Below are positions 1-6,896 of a stretch of 64,000 nt of DNA, in pieces; position 1 is the first letter of the stretch, and every line of letters begins with the position of its first letter. Source of the DNA: Saccharicrinis carchari. Its GTDB lineage: Bacteria > Bacteroidota > Bacteroidia > Bacteroidales > Marinilabiliaceae. The notes under the pieces were generated by a model, which was not told the DNA's origin, did no database searches, and saw only the letters and a program-made list of their open reading frames with translations. The stretch is taken from positions 124,001 to 188,000 of the forward strand of contig NZ_FXTB01000003.1 in the NCBI RefSeq assembly GCF_900182605.1, written 5' to 3'. The translations under genes were made by a program, and so were the position numbers.

Positions 1-812
1 AAACAATTTAAAAACCAGTCCAACCAATCTGTTATGTCTCCAGAGCTATGCTGAACTTTTTGCAATATCTCATAATATGTCTTTTTCTCAATTAGAATCT
101 GGTTTGATAAACTATAAAATCTCTGAGGACTTTCCTCCGAACGAGCAAGCAACATGTCTGATATTGCTCTTGCAATTCGTCCGTTTCCATCATCAAATGG
201 ATGGATTATTATAAACCAAAAATGTGCAATTGCCGCTTTTAAAACGCCATCAATATTACTTTCTTTTTCAATCCAATCTAAAAACACATCCATTTCTTTT
301 TTAACTATTTCTGCTGGTGGTGCCTGAAAATGTATTTTTTCTTTTCCCATCGGACCTGATACGACTTGCGTTTCACCATCACGATAACATCCTGTATCAA
401 TCCGATGCATGCCACTCCAACCAGTCGGAAATAAAGATGCATGCCAGCCAAAAATTCGTTCATGGTCAAGAGTCATATTATACCTTTGCGTTGCATGAAG
501 CATCATTTCTACAACACCTTCCACGCTCCTGTCAACATGAACAATACCCGCATAATCCAATCCAAGTCTCTTGGCTATTGAAGAACGAACTTGTTCTTGA
601 TTTAGAAATTCACCTTCTATCTCGGAAGATTTTAAAACATCAAGGGTCAAAGTCGATAAAATTGTTTCCTCTTTTATTGAAAATCCAAGTGCACTCATTT
701 GTCCGAAAATCTTTCCTTGCAGATGACGGACTTTCCCTAAAGTCACAACAATTTTCTTGTCATCCCAAGTAAACTCAGGCCATTTATCATACTCGTAGAT
801 ATATTTTGGCAT
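1..812 (-). CDS. Fic family protein (AMPylase-type), 3' end outside window
   Basis: The minus strand is open from the ATG at 810-812 to the window edge (about 270 residues; C-terminus missing). Residues ~1-30 (MPKYIYEYDKWPEFTW start) resemble the DUF4172 domain found in front of many Fic domains. The Fic motif HPFDDGNGR lies near residue 203 and is complete, so the catalytic His and phosphate-binding loop are present. At residues 62-67 SSEIEG fits the (S/T)xxxE(G/N) inhibitory helix of class II Fic proteins, so the enzyme should be self-inhibited. Family knowledge: Fic proteins transfer AMP or other phosphate-containing groups to target proteins. It sits in the cassette-like cluster; the attC-like repeat at 911-1043 lies upstream of its start. 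The target cannot be read from sequence. Confidence 0.9.
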   Translation of the reverse strand, partial: MPKYIYEYDKWPEFTWDDKKIVVTLGKVRHLQGKIFGQMSALGFSIKEETILSTLTLDVLKSSEIEGEFLNQEQVRSSIAKRLGLDYAGIVHVDRSVEGVVEMMLHATQRYNMTLDHERIFGWHASLFPTGWSGMHRIDTGCYRDGETQVVSGPMGKEKIHFQAPPAEIVKKEMDVFLDWIEKESNIDGVLKAAIAHFWFIIIHPFDDGNGRIARAISDMLLARSEESPQRFYSLSNQILIEKKTYYEILQKVQHSSGDITDWLDWFLNC

Positions 813-910
813 AAATTTTTAGCATTTTGCGGTAAATATACGAATTATTTCCCGCATATTTAATGGAATTAACTTCCTTTATCTCCGTACGGCTCTCTTT
901 CTTGGCATTA

Positions 911-1043
911 GCTACAACGGTTGGTACAAGAATAGTAGCCGATTGCGGACCGCGAAAATTTCAAGGTGCAGAAAGGCCAAGGCGGGCTACAAACCCTGAA
1001 TTTACTACTATTTAGGCTATTATTTTTGTACATTGTTATGGGC
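911..1043 (-). repeat. attC-like structured repeat, copy A
   Basis: This 133 bp element has imperfect inverted arms TACAAGAATAGTAGCC (925-940) and GGCTATTATTTTTGTA (1015-1030), which pair at 14 of 16 positions. It is bounded by GCTACAAC on the left and GTTATGGGC on the right, resembling R-box core sites. The inner part is also similar to copy B (1725-1856), for example the shared GGGCTACAA and TTTCAAG blocks. The stop codon of the neighbouring minus-strand gene lies inside its right arm. Size and folding fit an integron attC site read on one strand; the core sites deviate from RYYYAAC/GTTRRRY, so this is attC-like rather than proven. Confidence 0.6.
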
Positions 1044-1679
1044 TGTATTTTCTTTCCCCTTTTTATTCATCCACCATTTCATAGTTAATCCCCAACCAAG
1101 TCCGCAAATCAGCCATAATGGTATTCCAATCAAAAAATTTTTCTGAGTAATCTCCTCACCTTTAATTAATGGGAGTATAACTTGCATTGTAATAAACATA
1201 AATAGTCCAAAGAAAAGGCCTGATTTTAACCAATTCTTTGTTGTATTTTTCTTTTCAATAATTTCAAGATTCAAGTTTTTATATCTGTCAGGTTGTTTGT
1301 CTAACCACTGCTGTTTTATTGATTGTTTAAACCATCCCCAAATAGGAAAAGTAATTGTCAATATAATTAATGCAGTCAGATTTCTCTGTACTGGTATTAT
1401 TTCCTTACAATTGTCACAGTAAAAACCAAACCAGTTTTTAAACGCGGTCTTGTTTTGAGCAGAATATTTTAATCCTGAATGCAGTTCTCCACAGTGAGGA
1501 CATGGAACTAAAGAACGTTGATAAAAAGTTTTTTTTCCGTCTCGCTCGATTAACATTACTTTTGGAATTGTCTGTCCCAAAATTAATTCATTAATTACCA
1601 GTCCTGGATTTATAATCCAATGCAATATCACAGGACTTTTCCAGTTCCAAACCTTATATTTTTGCTTGTCGTAGTTCAT
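1020..1679 (-). CDS. Cassette-borne membrane protein with zinc ribbon, unknown function
   Basis: I do not recognise this family. The start is taken as the ATG at 1679 (MNYDKQKYKVW), because the longer reading frame to 1730 runs through an attC-like core site. The 219-residue protein has a cytosolic-looking N-terminal part with two CxxC pairs (CPHC and CDNC, about residues 82-117) that should bind zinc. Three hydrophobic segments follow at roughly 125-140, 172-190 and 196-214, and the tail is Lys-rich (KKGKEN). The last five codons and the stop lie inside the repeat at 911-1043, as in gene cassettes whose coding region runs into attC. It has the same orientation as its neighbours and its own short upstream region. 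No function is assigned. Confidence 0.65.
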   Translation of the reverse strand: MNYDKQKYKVWNWKSPVILHWIINPGLVINELILGQTIPKVMLIERDGKKTFYQRSLVPCPHCGELHSGLKYSAQNKTAFKNWFGFYCDNCKEIIPVQRNLTALIILTITFPIWGWFKQSIKQQWLDKQPDRYKNLNLEIIEKKNTTKNWLKSGLFFGLFMFITMQVILPLIKGEEITQKNFLIGIPLWLICGLGWGLTMKWWMNKKGKENTAHNNVQK

Positions 1680-1700
1680 TTCGGTTGGTTTTTTAATTGT

Positions 1701-1722
1701 GCCCAACGGTTGGTACAAGAAT
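1701..1722 (-). repeat. Partial attC-like half-site
   Basis: GCCCAACGGTTGGTACAAGAAT repeats the outer arm of copy A (GGTTGGTACAAGAAT at 919-933) just outside copy B and ends at the GTGCCCAACG that opens copy B. It looks like the leftover end of a second site after a cassette deletion or imperfect recombination. Confidence 0.5.
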
Positions 1723-1724
1723 GT

Positions 1725-1856
1725 GCCCAACGTTCAGTATCAGAATAGTAGCCAAATGCGGACTACAAACTTTTCAAGCTAAAGAAAAGCCAAAGCGGGC
1801 TACAACCCTTGAATTTTCCGCTGCCTCGGCTATTATTTTTGTACATTGTTGGCAAC
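1725..1856 (-). repeat. attC-like structured repeat, copy B
   Basis: The element runs from GCCCAAC (1725-1731), which matches RYYYAAC, to GTTGGCAAC (1848-1856). Arms AGTATCAGAATAGTAGCC and GGCTATTATTTTTGTACA are imperfectly complementary. Most of the interior is conserved with copy A. It lies between the PIN toxin stop and the start of the zinc-ribbon protein, the position expected for an attC site separating two cassettes transcribed on the minus strand. Confidence 0.6.
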
Positions 1857-1861
1857 TGGCC

Positions 1862-2278
1862 TTAATCAAGTGTTTCAATAAATTGTTTAGCTGTCATTGT
1901 CGGCAACTTTGAATTTTTAAAATCTCTTAAATTCCTTGTAATGATCAATTCCTGTATGTTCTCAATTGCCGTGAAATATTGAAGTCCATCTTCGAAATCT
2001 GAGAAAGTCTCATCATTCAAAGCTAATCCGACAATTTTATCATCCAATGGTAATATTTTAACAATCAATCTAAGTTTTCTTAATATTGATTTGGCTTTAT
2101 TAGAATCCATTTGACGCAATAATACATAACTGGTATTAGCGATTGTCAAAGATGATATTGTTAATTCAATTCGCTTTTTGTCCGCCAGTGAAAATAAGGT
2201 TGCAGCTTCTTCAAAAAATGGCTCTCTCCGTGATAATAAATCAATCACAATGTTTGTATCGACGAATAGCTTTTTCAT
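1862..2278 (-). CDS. PIN-domain toxin (VapC-like RNase)
   Basis: This 138-residue protein opens with the PIN motif KKLFVDTNIVIDLL (Asp7) and keeps the acidic residues of the family in DFEDGLQYFTA (about residue 95) and TRNLRDF (about 117). The usual second acidic residue near residue 48 appears as Asn in TIANTSYVL, a variant that seems common in this PIN subfamily. Family knowledge: such toxins are Mg-dependent RNases held inactive by a co-translated antitoxin. The start codon overlaps the end of the antitoxin gene by four bases (ATGA). It is the distal gene of a two-gene cassette ending at the attC-like repeat copy B. The RNA target is unknown. Confidence 0.9.
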   Translation of the reverse strand: MKKLFVDTNIVIDLLSRREPFFEEAATLFSLADKKRIELTISSLTIANTSYVLLRQMDSNKAKSILRKLRLIVKILPLDDKIVGLALNDETFSDFEDGLQYFTAIENIQELIITRNLRDFKNSKLPTMTAKQFIETLD

Positions 2279-2535
2279 TTATATTTTTCCTCTAAATAAT
2301 CACGATACTCATTTTTGTAATCAAAGTCAGTAGGCAATTCAATCACACCACTTAAACTCTCAACGAGTGGAGTAATTGAATACTTTTTCTCCTCTTCTTT
2401 TTGCTTAGTAACGCTATCAAGATAAGATTCAATCATTTTTGAAAGGCTAATCTTATGACTGCGAGCATAAGTTTTAGCTCTCTCGATAACATTTTCATTT
2501 AATCTCAACGTTAATTTAGCGTCCATAATCTTCAA
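2275..2535 (-). CDS. Antitoxin of the PIN toxin, DUF6364-like ribbon-helix-helix
   Basis: The 86-residue protein begins with a beta strand and helices typical of ribbon-helix-helix DNA-binding antitoxins (MDAKLTLRLNENVIERAKTYARSHKISLSKMIESYL, given here as residues 4-38). The acidic tail, ending FDYKNEYRDYLEEKYK, is suited to wrapping the toxin. The start may be Met1 or Met4 (2535 or 2526); the -TTAATT-rich upstream region gives no clear Shine-Dalgarno site. It precedes and overlaps the toxin by four bases, the standard antitoxin-first order, and probably represses its own promoter. The DUF6364 assignment is from memory of PIN-associated antitoxins and is moderately sure. Confidence 0.85.
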   Translation of the reverse strand: MKIMDAKLTLRLNENVIERAKTYARSHKISLSKMIESYLDSVTKQKEEEKKYSITPLVESLSGVIELPTDFDYKNEYRDYLEEKYK

Positions 2536-2855
2536 ATTAAATTACGTACAAATATAATTAATTAATACGTCACAAGCAAGACTTATGTTCTCCAGCTTGT
2601 TGCCAACTTTTAAATAACCTCACCTCACTTGCCTTTATTTCGACTTTGCATGCGGTTATTTTAATACTTAAATATAGTACATTACGGCAGAACTATAATA
2701 CATAAAAGTAGTATTTTTTAATCGTGCAGCAAATGGGCTATCCATCATATTCGGGCACATTTCGGAAAATTTACCGGATAAACGTTTTTATTCAAAAAAA
2801 GCCCATGGGAGCCCTGCGAAAATGCGAAACAGGTTATGTTAGCGTTAGTTGGTTT
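2536..2855. other. Gene-free stretch: cassette array edge and mgtE downstream region
   Basis: On the minus strand the array edge carries GTTGGCAACAAGC (2595-2607), whose GTTGGCA resembles an integron core site. The remainder is AT-rich with no credible gene. Near 2794-2812 there is a weak hairpin plus T-run that could end mgtE transcription. Confidence 0.5.
2794..2812 (-). terminator. Possible terminator of mgtE operon
   Basis: Read on the minus strand, GCTCCCATGGGC is followed by seven T residues, 45-60 bases after the mgtE stop. The stem is only four pairs, one of them G-T, so the call is weak. Confidence 0.35.
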
Positions 2856-4172
2856 TTAAGAGGCTATACCCAGCACCGACATCAGCACGGTGGCCAAGCC
2901 CAAAAAGCTAAAAAAGCCGGTAATATCCGTAACGGTGGTTAATAGGATGGATGAGGATGTGGCGGGATCCTGCCCTATGGCCTTTAACGCCATGGGAATG
3001 CCGGCACCCGAAAAACCGGCTACCATCATCGACAATACCATTGAAATAGCAATAACAATGGCTATACCGGCCGATGACGACCAAAAAAATACGATGGTAC
3101 CGGTAGTCAATGCCACAGCAACACCGTTGATAAAACCCACAAACAGTTCTTTCCGAGCCACAACAAACCACTGCGATATCCTGATTTCCCGTAGTGCTAA
3201 GCCGCGCATGGTAACGGCCAAAGCCTGTGAACCGGTATTTCCGGATTGGCCGGCTACAACCGGCAGGAAGATGGCTAAAATAGTTATTTGTGCAATGGTA
3301 TCTTCAAACACCCCTACTACCATAGAGGCTATAAAGGCAGTTGCCAGGTTAACCTGTAACCACGGTAGCCTTTTTTTTACGGCATACGAAACCTTCGAGA
3401 GGGCTCTCTCTTCGCGGCCCGCACCAAACATGGCCTGCACATTTTCTGTAGATTCCATTTTTACCGCACTCATCAGAGCATCGTTTTTAATGATTCCCAA
3501 CAATTTGTTATTAATGTCGGTAACGGGCACTTGCAGCAGATTTTCCTTTTCCATAATTTCCAGGGCATCCTCGCGATCGTCCATTGCATTTACCCGTGGT
3601 GCGTCGATATATAGATGACGCAAGGTATCGCCAGGCTGCGAAATAGCAATGGTTTGTATGGGTATTTTACCCAGCAGATACCCATCATCATCAATGATGT
3701 ATATGCTTCGTATCCTATCGTCGCCAAGTTTGCGGATCCGATCCAGTACGTCCTGAACCACATTATCGGGATGGAATACAATTACCCCGGTTTCCATGAT
3801 GTAACCTGCCGTATCCGGTCCGTAGGTCAAAAAATCTTCTATTTCGCGCGCCTTAACCGGGGGCAGCCATTTCAGTCTTTTTTTAACATCCTCTTTATTT
3901 AATCGCGAGAGTAAACGTGCGGCCAAAGGGGTATCTACTTTTGTAAACACCTTTTTAAATAATTTTTGGTCCATGGTTTTGGCGGCCACTGCCGCTATTT
4001 CCGGGTTCATCTTACAAAAAACCGGAACGATTGTATCTACGGGCATTATTTCCAGGTAATGCAATATTTTATCCGTAGGAAATGAATTCATGACCCTTGC
4101 CGCTTCCATTGGGAAATGCAGAAAATATTCTTTAACGAGATGCTTTTTTATCGCAGCTGTATTATTGTCCAT
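2856..4172 (-). CDS. mgtE: Magnesium channel/transporter MgtE
   Basis: The 438-residue protein matches MgtE in length and domain order: a superhelical MgtE_N domain (about 15-120), paired CBS domains (about 125-250) and a C-terminal pore with five hydrophobic segments (about 275-438). Pore signatures are visible: LPVVAGQSGNTGSQALAVT near residue 305 and the TDITGF segment near residue 408, whose Asp corresponds to the pore Mg site. Family knowledge: the cytosolic N and CBS domains bind Mg2+ and close the channel when the ion is plentiful. It is the last gene of a minus-strand operon with a soluble MgtE-like protein (56 bp upstream) and an MscS-like channel. Confidence 0.97.
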   Translation of the reverse strand: MDNNTAAIKKHLVKEYFLHFPMEAARVMNSFPTDKILHYLEIMPVDTIVPVFCKMNPEIAAVAAKTMDQKLFKKVFTKVDTPLAARLLSRLNKEDVKKRLKWLPPVKAREIEDFLTYGPDTAGYIMETGVIVFHPDNVVQDVLDRIRKLGDDRIRSIYIIDDDGYLLGKIPIQTIAISQPGDTLRHLYIDAPRVNAMDDREDALEIMEKENLLQVPVTDINNKLLGIIKNDALMSAVKMESTENVQAMFGAGREERALSKVSYAVKKRLPWLQVNLATAFIASMVVGVFEDTIAQITILAIFLPVVAGQSGNTGSQALAVTMRGLALREIRISQWFVVARKELFVGFINGVAVALTTGTIVFFWSSSAGIAIVIAISMVLSMMVAGFSGAGIPMALKAIGQDPATSSSILLTTVTDITGFFSFLGLATVLMSVLGIAS

Positions 4173-4228
4173 ACCTTAAATTTTATGTAGTCGTTGCAAT
4201 ACCGGAAAAGCCACATTCACTCCTATCA

Positions 4229-5035
4229 CTATTTACCGATAACATGCAGAAAACCCGACAAACCAATGCTGTATAGCTCTCCCAGCGAATTACTTGTTTC
4301 TATTATTTGTTGGGTCAATTCCATTTGGGGATCCCTTGTGTTTTTATCTACCGTTTTAAAATCCAACATACCCACCAGTTTGCCATTGCTATCGATTACA
4401 GGAACCGATCTGTATTGCTGCCATACAGTATTTTTGCTTAAGGATTCTATGTCGGTATCTGCAGAAAAGCAAGGACTATCGGTTTTAATTATGGCTGCTA
4501 TTTTAGTACTACTATCCGCAAATAAAAGTTCGTGTAACATCACTATCCCCACATAATTATCGTGTTCGTCCACAACGCATACAAAGGTGCTCACCCCTTT
4601 TTTTACTTGCTTTATAAGCCGTAGCGCTTCCTCTGCCCTGCGGTGTTTTTTTAGGGCAAATACAATAGGATTCATAAACGATGCAACCGTATCTTCTTTG
4701 ACCTTTAACTTTTGGCGTATCAGGCTTGCTTTTGGGGGGGCAATGGCATCCATTATTTTATTCGCCAATTGTGGATCGCACCTTCGTAATATAGATTCGG
4801 CGGGTGTAATCTCCATTTTATCGAATAAAGCAATGGCTAAATCTAAATTCATCCGTTCTATACTTTTCGCAGCTAAATAGCGATTCATTATACTCAAAAC
4901 CGAAAGGCTTAGCTCATGGGGTAATTCTGCCAGAACAACCGCTTTTTCGTCATCCTTTAATCTTTCTATATCTCGCACCGCCTCTTTAGGATGCGAGCAT
5001 ACATACTGTTCCAATAAAACTTTATCTGTATCCAT
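4229..5035 (-). CDS. Soluble MgtE-like protein: MgtE_N plus CBS pair, no pore
   Basis: The 268 residues reproduce only the cytosolic half of MgtE. An N-domain of helical repeats covers about 10-120 (LPHELSLSVLSIMNRYLA, RRCDPQLANKIMDAI) and two CBS motifs cover about 125-240 (FMNPIVFALKKHRRAEEAL; FVCVVDEHDNYVGIVMLHEL; RSVPVIDSNGKLVGMLDF). There is no long hydrophobic segment, so it should be cytosolic. It lies three bases behind the MscS-like gene and directly before mgtE. An ion-sensing partner that docks to MgtE, or a regulator of the adjacent channel, is inference. A truncated pseudogene is unlikely: the frame is intact and a tail of ~25 residues follows the last CBS motif. Confidence 0.85.
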   Translation of the reverse strand: MDTDKVLLEQYVCSHPKEAVRDIERLKDDEKAVVLAELPHELSLSVLSIMNRYLAAKSIERMNLDLAIALFDKMEITPAESILRRCDPQLANKIMDAIAPPKASLIRQKLKVKEDTVASFMNPIVFALKKHRRAEEALRLIKQVKKGVSTFVCVVDEHDNYVGIVMLHELLFADSSTKIAAIIKTDSPCFSADTDIESLSKNTVWQQYRSVPVIDSNGKLVGMLDFKTVDKNTRDPQMELTQQIIETSNSLGELYSIGLSGFLHVIGK

Positions 5036-5038
5036 TGT

Positions 5039-5830
5039 TTACTGCTTTTTTATCAAAACCGATTGCATTTCGTTGAATGACTTTGCCGGTATAAAAAACT
5101 GCCCGGTATCGGTATCTACTTTAACTACGGTGGCATCAATTCTCGCTATTACTCCTTCTACATCGCCTATGCGAATGGAATCGCCCTCTTTAAAAATTTT
5201 ACGTACATAAAAAGAAGCCAAAATATTACTCACCGAAGTTTTGGCACCCAATCCAAAAGCAAAAGCCGCCGCAAAAAACACAGCAGCCATGGTAATATTC
5301 ATCATCTGTATAAGAAAAGTGACCTCGATACCCAACTGGTCAATGGCTATAATGATGGCAGAAAAGATAATGAGGTATTGCGTAATTTTTCCGAGGCTGT
5401 TACCATATCTAAAACCAATTTGAGTAGCAATGGTAGCTATGGTTTTTGCAATGAACTTACCAAAAACCATCGCAACAAATACGATTACTGTGGCAGCAAG
5501 TATATTGGGTGTATAAATAAATATGGTTTCTAATCCTTGTGTAAAAACAGTTAAACCAAGTAAATCGGTTATTAAAATAAATGTAGCCAGCATAATAAAC
5601 CAGAAAAAACCCATACCAATGTAAGGAGCGGACTGCTCAATATTTATTTGCTCAAATTTTTGATTGATTATCCGGTTTGTATAGCGTACCAAACGAACTA
5701 TCAAATACTTAACTACCCTTGCAAATAAGTACCCTAAAATAAGCACAAATAAGGCCAGTAGAAGCTCTGGAAGAAGTTCCATTAACTGATTTTTTAAAGA
5801 TATGGCCGTTTTATATAATTCGTCTATCAT
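5039..5830 (-). CDS. MscS-like mechanosensitive channel family protein
   Basis: This 263-residue membrane protein has about five hydrophobic segments (near 20-40, 73-95, 107-130, 150-168 and 175-197), then a short MscS-type beta domain. The last helix is rich in Ala and Gly (AAAFAFGLGAKTSVSNILASFYV), as in the MscS pore helix. The beta domain (FKEGDSIRIGDVEGVIARID) is recognisable but the protein stops soon after it, lacking the large C-terminal cage of E. coli MscS. This resembles the TM-helix-repeat/CmpX-like branch. It is the first gene of the operon with the soluble MgtE-like protein and MgtE, which suggests a shared ion or osmotic role. Confidence 0.85.
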   Translation of the reverse strand: MIDELYKTAISLKNQLMELLPELLLALFVLILGYLFARVVKYLIVRLVRYTNRIINQKFEQINIEQSAPYIGMGFFWFIMLATFILITDLLGLTVFTQGLETIFIYTPNILAATVIVFVAMVFGKFIAKTIATIATQIGFRYGNSLGKITQYLIIFSAIIIAIDQLGIEVTFLIQMMNITMAAVFFAAAFAFGLGAKTSVSNILASFYVRKIFKEGDSIRIGDVEGVIARIDATVVKVDTDTGQFFIPAKSFNEMQSVLIKKQ

Positions 5831-6170
5831 AATTCATGATTTTAAAAAATAAATATCATTGCACAAACCACAATATACTGCTTTAAGATAGCATTGCGTA
5901 GTTTATAAATAAGAAATCGACCTTTGGTGCCCTCTTCATAAATTTTATGAAGAGGCAGGTTATATTACAAATGCTTTACTTGTTGTGTATCGCCCACCTC
6001 AACATGTAGAAAAACTTAATCAAAAAAAGCATCCATTCATTATACTGCCTCAATCTTAAACAATTGCATAACAGACTGATTATCTATGGTTTTAGTCTAA
6101 CAATAAGCGGGCATTTACGATGTGGCACGTTTATTACCTTTTTAGGGTTGTAAATGCAAAACAGAAAACA
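5831..6170. other. Divergent intergenic region with inverted repeat
   Basis: This 340 bp AT-rich stretch separates the minus-strand channel operon from the plus-strand OmpA-like lipoprotein. It holds the palindrome at 5931-5955 and a TGGCACG box at 6123-6129. The open frame running from 6120 into the lipoprotein gene is not used as its start, because a lipoprotein signal begins at 6171. No separate gene seen. Confidence 0.6.
5931..5955. promoter_or_regulatory. Near-perfect palindrome between divergent operons
   Basis: CCTCTTCATAAA and TTTATGAAGAGG form a 12-base inverted repeat separated by one base, about 100 bp upstream of the channel operon start. It could be an operator or a transcript hairpin; there is no T-run on either side, which argues against a terminator. 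Confidence 0.45.
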
Positions 6171-6863
6171 ATGAAAGCAAAGAAATTAGCAAAGAAACTC
6201 GCTTCACTTTTGATGATATGGTTGATAGTAATTTTAGGAGGCTGCAACTCAACCAAAACACTTAAAGGTGGAGCCGTAGGAGCAGGTGCCGGAGGTGCCA
6301 TAGGCGGAGTCATAGGTTCGGGATCGGACAATACCGCTAAAGGCGTAATTTTTGGTGCCATGATAGGAGGTGCCGCCGGAGCACTTATAGGCAAGTACAT
6401 GGACATGCAAACCGAAGAACTTCAAAAAGATCTGGAAGGCGCCGAAGTAGAGCGAATAGGAGAAGGGATTAAAATCACCTTTGATTCAGGCATTTTGTTC
6501 GGTTTCGATTCATCGCAACTCACCGAACCTTCGAAAAAAAACATAGAAGAATTAGCCAAGGTGCTTAACAAGTACGACGACACGGAGATTCTTATTGAAG
6601 GCCATACCGATAGCAAAGGAGCCGAGGGATACAATCAAAAGTTATCGGAAGAACGAGCCAAATCCGTAGTTGACCAACTTACAGATCGCAACGTAGCCAA
6701 CAAAAGATTCACCATAGTGGGTCATGGCGAAGCGATGCCGATAGCCGATAATGCCACCGAAGAGGGCAGAAGACTGAACCGGCGGGTAGAAGTGGCTATT
6801 TATGCCAATAAAAAATTAAAGAAAGCAGCCGAAAAAGGAGATATAGGTGAAATAGAAAAATAA
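6171..6863 (+). CDS. OmpA-family outer membrane lipoprotein with glycine zipper
   Basis: The start at 6171 gives a lipoprotein signal with lipobox LGGC (Cys25). A Gly/Ala-rich glycine-zipper segment (about 32-75, GAVGAGAGGAIGGVIGSG) follows, then an OmpA C-terminal domain (about 100-215) with the peptidoglycan-binding pattern IEGHTDSKG and NRRVEVAI. The product should be anchored in the outer membrane and bind peptidoglycan non-covalently. The tail is highly charged. It is followed by a PorT-like barrel gene 33 bp on and a small DUF1328 gene, which suggests an envelope-stress type cluster. A near-match to a sigma-54 -24 box lies about 45 bp upstream. Confidence 0.92.
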   Translation: MKAKKLAKKLASLLMIWLIVILGGCNSTKTLKGGAVGAGAGGAIGGVIGSGSDNTAKGVIFGAMIGGAAGALIGKYMDMQTEELQKDLEGAEVERIGEGIKITFDSGILFGFDSSQLTEPSKKNIEELAKVLNKYDDTEILIEGHTDSKGAEGYNQKLSEERAKSVVDQLTDRNVANKRFTIVGHGEAMPIADNATEEGRRLNRRVEVAIYANKKLKKAAEKGDIGEIEK

Positions 6864-6896
6864 ACACGCACTTTAAAAAATTAAAATCAAATGATT

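Noticed and set aside
317-772. Plus-strand frame of 151 codons at the left edge
   Set aside because: It lies opposite the Fic gene, whose HPFDDGNGR and inhibitory motifs are on the minus strand.
1697-1912. Plus-strand frame of 71 codons across attC-like copy B
   Set aside because: It is made almost wholly of repeat sequence and the toxin 3' end; no recognisable protein.
2890-3618. Plus-strand frame of 242 codons inside mgtE
   Set aside because: Antisense shadow of the MgtE pore region, low-complexity composition.
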